Assembly (NCBI RefSeq): GCF_001434055.1
Contig: NZ_AZCZ01000011.1
Span: 1-58,661 of the forward strand
Direction of reading: 5' to 3'
DNA length: 58,661 bases
DNA from: Levilactobacillus parabrevis ATCC 53295
Lineage (GTDB): Bacteria > Bacillota > Bacilli > Lactobacillales > Lactobacillaceae
This document shows, piece after piece, positions 17,863 through 27,200 of the stretch; within the stretch, counting starts at the first letter, position 1, and each line of letters begins with the position of its first letter. Below the pieces are notes generated by a model. It saw nothing but the letters and a program-made list of their open reading frames with translations, was not told where the DNA came from and searched no databases. The position numbers and the translations under genes are program-made.

Positions 17863-17892
17863 GCTGCTACTCAATTGAGTGGCAGCTTTTTT
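17863..17892 (+). terminator. Terminator of the Spx-like gene
   Basis: GCTGCTACTC pairs with GAGTGGCAGC around an ATT loop, then six T. Confidence 0.85.
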
Positions 17893-18018
17893 GTGCAGTT
17901 TTCAAAGGCTTTATTCAGCCATGAATATGCTTGTTATGGCGTTCTGGCAGAGAAATTACTGAATTGATTACATCTTACGCGTAATTAGTAAGGGGTTATT
18001 TTTAGATTTTTGCAAAAA

Positions 18019-18074
18019 GTCATATATAGTTGACATATGGATAACACGCTTCTATACTGAAAATGTCATATATA
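18019..18074 (+). promoter_or_regulatory. XRE-gene promoter with flanking direct repeats
   Basis: TTGACA (18030-18035), 17 bases, TATACT (18053-18058). An identical 10-base GTCATATATA lies on each side (18019-18028 and 18065-18074). This arrangement suits autoregulation by the helix-turn-helix protein encoded next. Confidence 0.7.
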
Positions 18075-18101
18075 TCTAATATTTAAAAAGAGGTGACCTG
18101 C

Positions 18102-18290
18102 GTGAATCGTGTCAGAGAATTTCGGAAAGTTGCTGGTTTAACTCAGTATCAACTTGCCAAACAGGTGGCCGTTGCCCGTCAGACCATTAACTTAGTCGAA
18201 AATGATAAATATAATCCGTCACTTGATCTATGTATACGGTTAGCAAAGGCCCTTAATACGGATTTGAACCATTTGTTCTGGGAGGAGTGA
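18102..18290 (+). CDS. XRE-family helix-turn-helix regulator
   Basis: This 62-residue protein consists almost entirely of an HTH_3 domain (REFRKVAGLTQYQLAKQV, then RQTINLVENDKYNPSLDL). The start at GTG 18102 is preferred, 8 bases after AAGAGG; a GTG three codons earlier would lie too close. It belongs to the small-regulator type usually paired with a small membrane protein, and one follows after five bases. Flanking direct repeats around its promoter suggest autoregulation. Confidence 0.88.
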   Translation: MNRVREFRKVAGLTQYQLAKQVAVARQTINLVENDKYNPSLDLCIRLAKALNTDLNHLFWEE

Positions 18291-18295
18291 TTATT

Positions 18296-18825
18296 ATGAA
18301 AAAGGGATAACGTTACGTGATCGAGTTGTAAAACACTTTTTCAATATTTCGGGGGATTTTGACGAATATAAACGTCAGGAAGTTAATCGTATTGGGACTA
18401 ATGCACTATTGATGTGCATACCTGCGCTGTTATTACCACCACTCATCGCCATTTTTTGGGCAACTACTTCGCCTGAATACGCACTTCTCGGTATCATCTT
18501 ATTCAATTCAATTTTTTTCGGGGTAGTCGTTTGTCCCTATCTCGCAATAGCTTGTCATCGTGCGCACCTTACAGACAATGAAGTTGACGCCAATGACATG
18601 CCAATGGCGTGGGGGCACGTTTTGAAATCAGCTCTGGGACAAGCTATTTACTTTGCAGTTTTCACGTACCTTTTAAAAGCTCTGCTCAACTGGTTCTTCG
18701 ATGGTGATAATTTTGTCCAGCAATTAGTTTCATTAGGCAACATCAAGGGTTCTGTTCTGGGTGGAATCTTTTTCGGAGTGATAATGGGTATCACAAATTG
18801 GGGACGTCTAAAAAAGCAACTCTAA
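18296..18825 (+). pseudogene. DUF3278-like membrane protein with apparent frameshift at its start
   Basis: The expected start ATG (18296) is followed by AAAAA and GGG and then hits a stop after four codons. Adding one A would open a continuous frame giving ITLRDRVVKHFFNISGDFDEY, then QEVNRIGTNALL, as in DUF3278 proteins of lactobacilli. The open frame continues to 18825, about 176 residues in total, with several hydrophobic segments. As read, only a start inside the gene (for example TTG 18409, 138 residues) would give protein, losing the soluble N-terminal part. Either a real one-base loss, a sequencing error in the A run, or slippage could explain it. It pairs with the XRE regulator upstream. 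Confidence 0.7.
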
Positions 18826-18878
18826 TCTTTGAAAGAATAGAAGAACTTGCGCATGAAGAGAGATGTCTTCTAAAATCA

Positions 18879-18904
18879 AAAAAGCCGCGATTCACATCGC
18901 GACT
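18879..18904 (-). terminator. Terminator of the NlpC/P60 gene
   Basis: On the minus strand GTCGCGA pairs with TCGCGGC, followed by six T. It also lies past the DUF3278-like gene on the other strand. Confidence 0.85.
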
Positions 18905-18917
18905 TTCAAAACTTTCA

Positions 18918-19697
18918 TTAACTTAACGTTGCTGGACGGGAGTAGCCGACCGTGTGCCACCAGGAAACGTTGGTGGCTTCAGTTACGACACCGCGTAATT
19001 GGGCGTCAATCATTTTATTGTTACCCAGGTAGATCCCACAGTGCGTGATGTTGTTGGTACTGGTCCCGAAGAAAATCAGGTCGCCCGGTTGCGCGTTCTT
19101 AGCGCTCACGTGGGTGTAGGCATCGTATTGCTGTTGTGCCGTACGAGGAAGTGTTTGGCCAATGGCCTTACTGTAGACGTACTTTGTGAAGCCGGAACAG
19201 TCAAACGCACTGGGACCGTTGGCACCGTATACGTAAGGCTTACCCAAGTAGTTTTGGGCCTGCTTATAAATGGAAGCGTAGGTGCCGTTACCGGCCGTTG
19301 CAGCGTTGGCGGTTGTGGTGTGGGCGTAGCTCTTCTTTTGCAGGTAGCCGTGCCAGATCCAACCGGACGCCGTCTTACGCCCATTTGTGACGTAGTAGTA
19401 GAGGTACTTCACGCCGTTCTTCTTGATGATGTAGCGCTTCTTGGTGGCGTGCCAAGTCGTGTTGGGATAGTTCTTTAAGTAGTGGGTCTTCTTGCCGAAA
19501 GTCATGTTGCTGGCAGTGCCACCCAGGTTATAAGTCCAACCGGTCGCGCTCTTGCGAACGTAGGACGTATCGGTCATCTTACTAGTGCTAACGATTGTGT
19601 TCGTGCTGTTGGCTTGAGCCGTTGTCGTGCCTAAACTGATTGCGGGAACCAGGGCAGCGGCAAAGGCAATTGCCAGTCCAATTTGTTTCATATGCAT
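18918..19697 (-). CDS. Secreted NlpC/P60 peptidoglycan endopeptidase
   Basis: This 259-residue exported wall hydrolase cuts peptide stems of peptidoglycan. ATG 19697 follows AAGGGATGG; the ATG 33 bases further upstream has no ribosome binding site. The signal peptide ends near TTTAQA. Residues about 35-125 form a basic, aromatic SH3-like binding region. The C-terminal NlpC/P60 domain has catalytic Cys167 in FDCSGF and His in THCGIYLG, with a polar third residue expected shortly after. It is a single-domain enzyme of modest size with its own terminator. Confidence 0.92.
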   Translation of the reverse strand: MHMKQIGLAIAFAAALVPAISLGTTTAQANSTNTIVSTSKMTDTSYVRKSATGWTYNLGGTASNMTFGKKTHYLKNYPNTTWHATKKRYIIKKNGVKYLYYYVTNGRKTASGWIWHGYLQKKSYAHTTTANAATAGNGTYASIYKQAQNYLGKPYVYGANGPSAFDCSGFTKYVYSKAIGQTLPRTAQQQYDAYTHVSAKNAQPGDLIFFGTSTNNITHCGIYLGNNKMIDAQLRGVVTEATNVSWWHTVGYSRPATLS

Positions 19698-19817
19698 GAT
19701 TGTTATCCATCCCTTATGTAAAATTGTCATCGCTTAAGTACATCTTCTAAGATAACCTAGAAGTTTTACAGGATGGTTACGCCCCAATATTATTGGCATT
19801 ACGCTTTTGCCGACTAA

Positions 19818-19926
19818 TGTAATATTACAAGGGTTGGATGATTCTATCGAAATAGTAATATCGATTGAGAGGCCGTAAAATCAAGCGCCCCTTTGTTTCT
19901 GAGTTATGGTAGACTATTGATAGTCT
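19818..19926. promoter_or_regulatory. Palindromes between nlpC-type gene and glpF
   Basis: Two perfect inverted repeats lie in this divergent gap: TGTAATATTACA (19818-19829) and AGACTAT-TG-ATAGTCT (19911-19926). The second lies about 40 bases before the glpF start and may be a regulator site. No matching regulator gene was found in the window. Confidence 0.4.
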
Positions 19927-19967
19927 GAAAAATTATTGCGAAATTATAACAAGGTGGGTGTCATTTT

Positions 19968-20675
19968 ATGAATGGATTTATAGGCGAGTTCTTCGGAACC
20001 CTGATTCTGATCCTGTTGGGGACCGGGACGGGTGCCGGAATCAACCTCAAAAAGTCTTATGCGACTGGCAGTGACTGGACGTTTGTCAGTATTGCGTGGG
20101 GGATGGCGGTGACCATGGGCGTCTACGTGGCTGGGATGCTCGGTTCCGATGGGCATTTGAATCCCGCGGTGACGATTGGTTTTGCTGCGTTCGGTTTCTT
20201 CCCGTGGGCAAACGTGTTGCCATACTTAGCTGGGCAGTTCTTGGGCGCTTTTGTAGGCGCTGCCATTGCCATTGCTCAGTTTTACCCACATTTCAAAGCA
20301 ACGCCGAATGAGGCGGCTGGGAACAGCGTCGGCATCTTCGCAACGCGGCCGGCCATCAAAAGCCCCTTGTTTAATTTCATCTCCGAAATTGTGGCAACGT
20401 GGGCCTTCATCTTTATCCTTTTGAATATGGGCGACTTTACGCAGGGACTCAAGCCGTTCATCGTTGGTATTCTGATTATGACCATTGGGATGGGCTTAGG
20501 GAGTACCACCGGGTTCGCCATCAATCCGGCGCGTGATTGGAGCCCCCGGTTAGCTTATACGATTCTACCCGTACCCAACAAGAGTTCCGCTGAATGGAAC
20601 TATGCGTGGGTGCCGATGTTTGGACCACTCTTAGGTGGTTTGTTAGCCGCTGGGTTGCAGGCTTGGATCAAGTAG
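19968..20675 (+). CDS. glpF: Glycerol facilitator, MIP family
   Basis: This is a 235-residue channel with six membrane spans and two half-helices. Both NPA boxes are present: NPAVTIGF near 65 and NPARDWSPR near 187. The Asp after the second box (NPARD) is the mark of glycerol-conducting members as opposed to water-specific ones. AAGGTGGG precedes the ATG. No glycerol kinase or dehydratase gene is next to it; substrates may include glycerol, water and small neutral solutes such as lactic acid. Confidence 0.9.
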   Translation: MNGFIGEFFGTLILILLGTGTGAGINLKKSYATGSDWTFVSIAWGMAVTMGVYVAGMLGSDGHLNPAVTIGFAAFGFFPWANVLPYLAGQFLGAFVGAAIAIAQFYPHFKATPNEAAGNSVGIFATRPAIKSPLFNFISEIVATWAFIFILLNMGDFTQGLKPFIVGILIMTIGMGLGSTTGFAINPARDWSPRLAYTILPVPNKSSAEWNYAWVPMFGPLLGGLLAAGLQAWIK

Positions 20676-21036
20676 CGTCTTAGCAATTTAATTTTAAAAA
20701 ATACTACCGTAGCGGGTAGTATTTTTTTGTGATGACTTTTCCACATTTAAAATTATGTAACTTTAGCATTTTCGATGAAATAACATACGATTGTGGAGAC
20801 TTAGAACGGCTTATCACTTGCTACAAAAGGAAAACTAGTGGGGATGAGGAATAACATTAGACAAATCAAACGATGTATCCACCTGTGAACTTTCACGTGT
20901 ATATCCTAGCTATTTCTGATAATTCTGGTTATAATGAGGGTACCAAAGGGGTCGTACTTCTGGTGGGATGTGTAAATCTAAAATTGAATATGAATGCGGG
21001 ATACTTTAGCTGAGCAATCATTAAGGAGGAACAACA
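20676..21036. other. Leader region of the first surface-protein gene
   Basis: After the glpF terminator (20701-20728) the region holds GTGAA-CT-TTCAC (20885-20896) and a TATAAT (20930-20935) without a recognisable -35. It ends in AAGGAGG before the surface-protein gene. No small gene is seen. Confidence 0.45.
20701..20728 (+). terminator. Terminator of glpF
   Basis: ATACTACC pairs with GGGTAGTAT, followed by seven T. Confidence 0.9.
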
Positions 21037-23163
21037 ATGACTAACTCACGGCATACCCCCCAACACGGTAAAACTTGGCTCTACACTGGTGTGATCACAG
21101 CCAGTCTGGGATTGGGTTTACTGGGGACGCAATCAGTGGCTGCCCATGCGGATACAGCTACTGACACGGACGCGAGTCGTCTAGCAACACCTGAGGTAAC
21201 CCCTCAATCACAGGAAGTAACACTAAGAACCACGGCCAACGACCAGCCAATGACAACCGAAGTAACCCCCGATGTGCCGGTAGAGCCGGTCACGGACGTT
21301 ACGACTACAGGGACTGAAGATATCGAGGATAGCATAGTTGAAGTGCCTGGAAATGAAAACGCTAACACAAACGGATCAGTAAACCCGGCAACTAGTGAAC
21401 CAACGTCACCGCCGGCAGCACCAGCTGAAATCACGGAGACGCCAGCGATTACGCCACCACCAGCGGATACGGCTCAAGCGTTGCCTAAATCCGCCCGAGC
21501 TGCAGCGCCAGTCGCTTTGACGGTTAAGGCGACACCGCAAGTCAAGGCGGATATTGATCAGTGGATGCCTAACGAGACGCTGCAGAATTTGGTGTGGCAA
21601 CAATTGAAGCGGGACAATAAGGATCGCACCTGGGCCAGCGCGAAGGACGTGACTCAGGAAGACATGTTGCTGCTGAAGTCGCTGAGTGCGCAGGCATTTG
21701 GTGTGTCTCTCTATATTGATGGGAAGACTGAATTTTCATTGGCGGGATTGCAATATGCGACAAATCTAGTTGAATTAGACCTCTATAACAGTTTGAATAT
21801 TCATAACAACGCTTTTCGTGGTGATATTGTGGATATTAGTCCATTGCGGCATCTGGAAAACCTAGTCTCAATTCAACTGGGAAATAATCGAATTTCCGAT
21901 ATTAGTCCAGTTGCTGGTTTGACTAAGGTTAACAAGTTGCAAATTGGGAATAACTGTATTGCTGATTTATCTTCGTTGAAAGCGTCGCAATACACAAAAA
22001 CCTTTAGTTACGATGCCCAAGTCGTTGAACAGTCGGTGGTTTACGTGAATAAGAAAACACGGACCTATACGATGACCAATCCGATGAAGGCACCACAAGG
22101 CGTGACTTTGACGGCGAGCGTGGGTGGTGATCGGACCGGGATTCCAATCTTTCCAATTGGGGTTCATGACCAGCCACAGGCTAAGGTCTACTACAATGGT
22201 GGGACTTCAAAATTGGTAGGTGACCAACTGGTTTACACCAATATCGTTGATCAGATAATGCCTGGACCAACGACCAGTCCGTTTGCCGGCTACGATGCTT
22301 ATCCTAACGCGTACACGTACTTCCTGACCTCAACCTATATTGATAGCAACTCGGGTCGGGTCATCAACCTGTTTACGCCATACGTGATGGCCGATGAAGC
22401 TGAACCGGTCACGGTGAATTACGTGGATGAGAAAGGGACGGCTTTGAAAGCACCGGTGACATTGACCGGTATGATTGGTGAAAATTATGCGGCTGAGGCG
22501 GAAAGTTTTGAAGGGTACACGCTGACTAAGACGCCTACCAATGCCAGTGGAAAGTTTAGCGACAAGGCTATCACGGTGACCTTCGTCTACAAGAAGGATG
22601 GCGGTACTGTCACGCCACCAGTTGATCCACAGCCTGATACCACTGTCACGATTACCGTTCAGTTCCAAACGGCTGATGGGGTCAAAGTAGCGGCTGACCA
22701 GCTGCTGACTGGGAAAACCGGGGAGACCTATACGACTTCACCAGCTACCGTGGATGGAACGAAGTATGTCCTTGTTTCAACGCCAGGTAATGCCTCCGGA
22801 ACGTTTGGAACCAGTGATGATACGATCACTTATATCTATGCAGAAATCGAGGATTCTGGTGACGGTGACGGGATAACGACCGAACCGGATGTTGATGAAC
22901 CCGATGGTGAAGATGCTGATGATGGCCAAGTGACAGTTGATCGGCCGGATACGTCAACAGGTAGTCAGGGTGACCAGATCAGTGGTCACCCGACTGGAAT
23001 AGCTAGCCAATCACCACAACAGCTAGCAATAAAACCAGATGGTCAAACTGCGACAACCCTACCGCAGACTGATGAACGGACAGTGTCTCCGGCCTGGGGC
23101 GTGGCGCTATTACTAAGCGTCCTTGGATTCCTAGGATTTAAGTCTCGGCGAAAAGATCGATAA
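21037..23163 (+). CDS. Sortase-anchored LRR and MucBP surface protein (copy 1)
   Basis: This is a 708-residue wall-anchored adhesin. The signal peptide (GKTWLYTGVITASLGLGL...) is a variant of the KxYKxGKxW type with the YK part lost. A Thr/Pro/Glu-rich stretch to about 170 is followed by a conserved block (DQWMPNETLQNLVW) and LRRs around 240-320 (LENLVSIQLGNNRISDISP). A beta-rich part precedes two MucBP domains (about 459-520 and 535-605). The anchor is LPQTDE at 675-680, then a hydrophobic span and SRRKDR tail. MucBP domains bind mucin-like glycans. It is a clear paralogue of the gene at 24518, likely by duplication. Confidence 0.93.
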   Translation: MTNSRHTPQHGKTWLYTGVITASLGLGLLGTQSVAAHADTATDTDASRLATPEVTPQSQEVTLRTTANDQPMTTEVTPDVPVEPVTDVTTTGTEDIEDSIVEVPGNENANTNGSVNPATSEPTSPPAAPAEITETPAITPPPADTAQALPKSARAAAPVALTVKATPQVKADIDQWMPNETLQNLVWQQLKRDNKDRTWASAKDVTQEDMLLLKSLSAQAFGVSLYIDGKTEFSLAGLQYATNLVELDLYNSLNIHNNAFRGDIVDISPLRHLENLVSIQLGNNRISDISPVAGLTKVNKLQIGNNCIADLSSLKASQYTKTFSYDAQVVEQSVVYVNKKTRTYTMTNPMKAPQGVTLTASVGGDRTGIPIFPIGVHDQPQAKVYYNGGTSKLVGDQLVYTNIVDQIMPGPTTSPFAGYDAYPNAYTYFLTSTYIDSNSGRVINLFTPYVMADEAEPVTVNYVDEKGTALKAPVTLTGMIGENYAAEAESFEGYTLTKTPTNASGKFSDKAITVTFVYKKDGGTVTPPVDPQPDTTVTITVQFQTADGVKVAADQLLTGKTGETYTTSPATVDGTKYVLVSTPGNASGTFGTSDDTITYIYAEIEDSGDGDGITTEPDVDEPDGEDADDGQVTVDRPDTSTGSQGDQISGHPTGIASQSPQQLAIKPDGQTATTLPQTDERTVSPAWGVALLLSVLGFLGFKSRRKDR

Positions 23164-23172
23164 TAAAGTTTG

Positions 23173-23206
23173 AAGGAGAGGCCTCCAAGTGAGAGTCTCT
23201 TTTTTT
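23173..23206 (+). terminator. Probable terminator after surface gene 1
   Basis: GGAGA...TCTC stem with a seven-T tail. The stem is short, so strength is uncertain. Confidence 0.5.
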
Positions 23207-23405
23207 CGGAAAATAACGGGTTGTGGCTCGGATAAAGTCAAGAGTCGCACTGAGAATGACAGACTTTATAATTAATAACATATATAACAATTAACATTAT
23301 AGTATCTTTCTACACGAAACGTGGGTATAATCAAGAATGTAACGTAAACTCAGGATCATCGTTGTTGCGGCTGAGAGGTAGGTAACGTGCTGGAGGGGGA
23401 GTATT

Positions 23406-24236
23406 TTGCAAGAATTGAGTTCGTTAAAGAATTTGTATATTTCTGCTAAATTATGGTTATCGATTATAGCCTTGGTGTTGGTTGCCAGCGTGCTGGCCGT
23501 TGACGAGCATATTGCTTATGCTGACCAGACGCCACCAACGTTACCCCAGTCGTCAAATTCACAGCCAGAATTGCCGGAAAAGCCAACGCTACCGGGGACT
23601 GCTCACACGACGAAAGCGACCGTTACTGTGTGTTACGTGGATCAGCAGGGAAAGGGACTTCACACGAATGTGATCCTTCATGGGAACGTTGGCGAACCAT
23701 ACAAAGCAGTGGCAGTGACGGTTGAGGGATATATGTTCTATGATGTTCCTCGAAATATCAAGGGCGTATTCTTGGAGCAGCCACAAACGGTGACGTACGT
23801 TTACCAAACTGAGACAGTTCCCGATAGTGCAGTTCCTGATAGTGATGAGGGAACCGTTGTGACCTCAGGGGCAGCGACAATCGGTAGTGACTTGCCACCG
23901 GTTAAAGAGCGGCGTCATCCCATTCATGCGGTGCCACGACAACCTGCTAGGCGTGCCACAGTGAAGCCTGCTACACGAGCTAGCCGCGGTCACTCGGTAG
24001 CTAAAGTAGTCCGACCGTCGTCAGTATCCCAACGGCAAGTTTCCAGGCGGAAGCAGACAGCCGAGGCTCAACATCATGGTGGTGCTGCAGCTAAGGTGGT
24101 GACGCCAAAACATACAGCATTTCACAAGCATTACATCTGGCAGTCACTGTTTTCCTGGTGGCTCATCGGTGGTGTGATCATTGGGTTTTGGTTTTTCTTG
24201 GCCTATCGGCGGCGCCGGAAAGATCAGGAAGAATAG
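23406..24236 (+). CDS. MucBP protein with C-terminal membrane anchor, no LPXTG
   Basis: This is a 276-residue surface protein started at TTG after GGAGGGGGAG. The N-terminal hydrophobic segment (LWLSIIALVLVASVLAV) is a signal or membrane anchor. A single MucBP domain spans about 75-135 (VCYVDQQGKGLHTNVILHG). Residues about 160-235 are strongly basic (many RRA, KPA and RQVSRRK runs), unlike the acidic stalks of its neighbours. A Trp-rich transmembrane segment (WWLIGGVIIGFWFFLAY) and RRRRKDQEE tail end it. No LPXT motif precedes the span, so it probably stays in the membrane. The basic linker could contact teichoic acids. Confidence 0.82.
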   Translation: MQELSSLKNLYISAKLWLSIIALVLVASVLAVDEHIAYADQTPPTLPQSSNSQPELPEKPTLPGTAHTTKATVTVCYVDQQGKGLHTNVILHGNVGEPYKAVAVTVEGYMFYDVPRNIKGVFLEQPQTVTYVYQTETVPDSAVPDSDEGTVVTSGAATIGSDLPPVKERRHPIHAVPRQPARRATVKPATRASRGHSVAKVVRPSSVSQRQVSRRKQTAEAQHHGGAAAKVVTPKHTAFHKHYIWQSLFSWWLIGGVIIGFWFFLAYRRRRKDQEE

Positions 24237-24253
24237 GCGTAGGTATAGCGTAG

Positions 24254-24280
24254 AGCTAGTCAGAAATGGCTGGCTTTTTT
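24254..24280 (+). terminator. Terminator after the membrane MucBP gene
   Basis: GCTAGTCA pairs with TGGCTGGC across GAAA, followed by six T. Confidence 0.75.
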
Positions 24281-24342
24281 ATTTGAAAAATTATATTTTG
24301 CCCAATTTTAACGTGCACTAATGAATTTCATTAGGGATCACT

Positions 24343-24358
24343 TTGTGAAAATTCACAA
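24343..24358 (+). promoter_or_regulatory. Inverted repeat upstream of surface gene 3
   Basis: TTGTGAA-AA-TTCACAA is a perfect 7+2+7 repeat about 65 bases before a TATACT -10 (24415-24420). A similar GTGAA-CT-TTCAC precedes surface gene 1. It may be a shared regulator site; distances to the -10 differ. Confidence 0.4.
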
Positions 24359-24517
24359 GCGGAAGCATTAGCTTTGTATTTTAAGCAAAGAGCCTATGGT
24401 GTAGTTGGGTTTACTATACTAATTTGTGTTGGAAACGGTATTTTGAATGAACAGTTCCCGTTTCATATCAAGTTTTCAAACGAATCGATACTTGGCTTAT
24501 TAGAGGAGAGATGAGTG

Positions 24518-26746
24518 ATGAACCAGCACATGCAGACAAAAGAGCATTACAAGATGTACAAAAAGGGGAAGACGTGGGTGATCGCCGGAATTGTGAGTGG
24601 CACCCTGTTGTTTGCGCTCAGTGGTGTGACAGCCCAGGCAGATGAGCAGGGGGCAACGCACGAGATGCTAGAATCAAACGTTAAAATGAAAGCGCCTACG
24701 GTTTTGAATCAGGAGGTCGCTTCAACGACGGCCGCCAAGTATTCGGAAAATCAAGAGGATCAGCAAGCTCCAGCAGTAATAGAAGAATCAGGCGTATCAA
24801 CGCCAATCGTAGGGGAGTCGGTGGCCGAGCCAATTTTAGTTGGTGATGCCGCGTCATCCGGTGGGAAGATAACACACAAGGAAGAAGGTGACGCGACTGT
24901 TCAACCGCTTCAGGCGGCGACAACGACTGAAGCCCCTGTAAGGACTGAGCTGAGGACGAGTGACAAGTTGCCTAGGCTTGCACGAGATAAGAGTGACGTT
25001 ACGAAAGCTAAGACGCTCAAGGCAACTAAGGACACAGGCACCATTGATCAGTGGATGCCTAATAAGACGCTACAAAAGTTGGTTTTGATTCACTTAAGAA
25101 AGCTGGATAATAGTAAAGAATGGAATAGTGTAGCGGATATTACACAAGAAGATATGGTACTTCTGAATACGTTGGAAGCCACCGGTGAAAATGGCATTGA
25201 CACGTATATTGATGGTAAGACTGAGTTTTCTTTGGAGGGGTTACAGTATGCAACTAATTTAGAGGATCTTGAAATGGGAGCCTCGCTTAATATAGAACCG
25301 GGTGCATTTTTTGGCGATATTGTAGATATATCAGTACTGCGTAGTTTGAAAAAGTTAAAGGTCGTAAATCTTAGTCATAATCGAATTGAAGATGTGACGC
25401 CACTTTCTGATCTAGAGAACGTGACGAATATGGACCTGGTTTATAATCATATTCGAGATTTTTCGCCATTAAAGGGGAAAGGCTATAAGTCGTTTGCCAG
25501 TAAGGGACAATTCTTGATGCTTGATCCGATCATGATTAATGGAAATGATAAAACGGGTCATTTGAAAATTCAGTGTTTTGGTATTGATGGACAAGTTATG
25601 CCGCTACAAGCTGGGAAATTTATTGCGGAGCCAGTATTTTTCAATCAACACTTTACTTACCGGGTATATTACACGGGTGGTAATCCTATGCCGGATGGTA
25701 ATGGCGGGATCAACTATTCAAATATTCAGGAACAGAAGCCGGGGGCAAATTCGCTTCCAGAATTCCCCAATATGGATGTGACAATTGATGTTCAGAAAGA
25801 TTATTATTATCTGACAGGAAAGTCAAAACCAACCGCAGATATATCGGATTTTCATGTCATTCAGCCTTATGCGATTTCTACGCCTGCCGCCAGCGTCACG
25901 GTTCATTTTCAAGATGAATCTGGTAAATCTATTGCTGACGACGAGGTCTTACCAGAAAGGCTAATTGGCGAGGACTACACGACCACGGCGAAGGAAATTG
26001 AAGGGTACACCCTACAAAAAGCACCGGCGAATGCGACTGGTAAATACGGCGAAAAACCTACCGACGTCTTTTACGTTTACGCCAAGAAGAGTAATCCTGT
26101 CAAACCACCATTGGTGACGCCGCCAACGGAACCCACAACGCCACCAACAGTGCCACCCACAGAACCTGCGAAACAGACGACCGTAACGGTTCATCACCAG
26201 ACGGCGGCTGGTCAGCAGGTCGCTGCGGATCAAGTACTAACGGGCAAGCCTAGTGAAAACTACACGACTCAGCCAGCCACGCCTGCCGGTTATAAGCTGG
26301 TGGTCATGCCGGCCAATGCTAGCGGTAAGTTTGGGGATAGGGATACGGCAGTCACTTATATTTATGAAGCCGTTGAATCTGGGACTGACGGTGATGGTGG
26401 GACAACTGGTCAGCCCGCGCCGACTGCTCCTGGGGATGGCGATACGGATACTGGGGACACCGTGATTTCAGGTGGTGGGTCTGGTGACCTGGTCCATCCG
26501 GAGAACGATGTGATTAATCAAGATGGCTTGGGCAACTTGGTTGAGAGTCAGGCTGATCCACAACCCACACCAAATCCGATTACGGGGAGCATTAGTCCTT
26601 TAAGCGCGGCCAGCCCTGCAAGTGGTAGCGACGATGCAGTCGCCGAGTTGCCGCAGACCGGTGAGCGACAGACCTCAGCTCTCTGGGGAATCGTCCTGTT
26701 GACGACGCTGTACAGTCTACTGGGGATTAAACGAAAGATGAAATAA
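24518..26746 (+). CDS. Sortase-anchored LRR and MucBP surface protein (copy 2)
   Basis: This is a 742-residue wall-anchored adhesin. ATG 24518 follows GGAGAG. It has a full KxYKxGKxW-type signal (HYKMYKKGKTWVIAGI), an acidic low-complexity region to about 165, then the same DQWMPNKTLQKLVL block and LRRs as the gene at 21037 (LKVVNLSHNRIEDVTPL). Two MucBP domains follow (about 465-525 and 555-620), separated by a Pro/Thr linker. The anchor is LPQTGE at 711-716 with a hydrophobic span and KRKMK tail. Copies 1 and 2 are most alike in the LRR part and differ in the N-terminal stalk and anchor residue. Confidence 0.94.
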   Translation: MNQHMQTKEHYKMYKKGKTWVIAGIVSGTLLFALSGVTAQADEQGATHEMLESNVKMKAPTVLNQEVASTTAAKYSENQEDQQAPAVIEESGVSTPIVGESVAEPILVGDAASSGGKITHKEEGDATVQPLQAATTTEAPVRTELRTSDKLPRLARDKSDVTKAKTLKATKDTGTIDQWMPNKTLQKLVLIHLRKLDNSKEWNSVADITQEDMVLLNTLEATGENGIDTYIDGKTEFSLEGLQYATNLEDLEMGASLNIEPGAFFGDIVDISVLRSLKKLKVVNLSHNRIEDVTPLSDLENVTNMDLVYNHIRDFSPLKGKGYKSFASKGQFLMLDPIMINGNDKTGHLKIQCFGIDGQVMPLQAGKFIAEPVFFNQHFTYRVYYTGGNPMPDGNGGINYSNIQEQKPGANSLPEFPNMDVTIDVQKDYYYLTGKSKPTADISDFHVIQPYAISTPAASVTVHFQDESGKSIADDEVLPERLIGEDYTTTAKEIEGYTLQKAPANATGKYGEKPTDVFYVYAKKSNPVKPPLVTPPTEPTTPPTVPPTEPAKQTTVTVHHQTAAGQQVAADQVLTGKPSENYTTQPATPAGYKLVVMPANASGKFGDRDTAVTYIYEAVESGTDGDGGTTGQPAPTAPGDGDTDTGDTVISGGGSGDLVHPENDVINQDGLGNLVESQADPQPTPNPITGSISPLSAASPASGSDDAVAELPQTGERQTSALWGIVLLTTLYSLLGIKRKMK

Positions 26747-27200
26747 TTTGTGTTAATTACTAGCGAACCGTCACACGACGAAAAGTGGTGCGGCGGTTTT
26801 TACGTGTCGTACGGGCTGAGGAAGACGGATACTTTTGATAAACTTTAACGGCAAATGGGTCAGGAAACGACAAATTAGGTAAGGGGGTTCGCTAAATCTA
26901 TGAATAACGATAATAATAAAATGATTTATCCCCTAAAAGTTACGGCGGAGGAAAGACTCTAACCGTAAAACAGAGTGGCATGGCGCTCACGGGTATATCG
27001 CTTTACTGAAGTCAATAATCGCAGATAGTTAGCGCAACTAACATCTATACATAGAAAACGGTCAGGAAGTAACCTATCTTAGTTTCGTGAAATCGGTTAC
27101 AATGTGGGTGTAGAGTATTTATCCATCTTAATAAATCTGTTACAAAACGCTTGACCGACAATAAAGCTGACGAACGTGTAAACGTTGAGGAGGAAGACCC
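26747..27200. other. Intergenic region before surface gene 4
   Basis: A terminator lies at 26766-26801. The rest has no gene. AGATAGTTAG and CTAACATCT face each other across a short loop near 27024-27047, and TACAAT near 27099 is a plausible -10 for the next gene. GGAGG precedes its start. Confidence 0.45.
26766..26801 (+). terminator. Terminator after surface gene 3
   Basis: AACCGTCACAC faces GTGGTGCGGCGGTT with a T run after. Confidence 0.8.
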
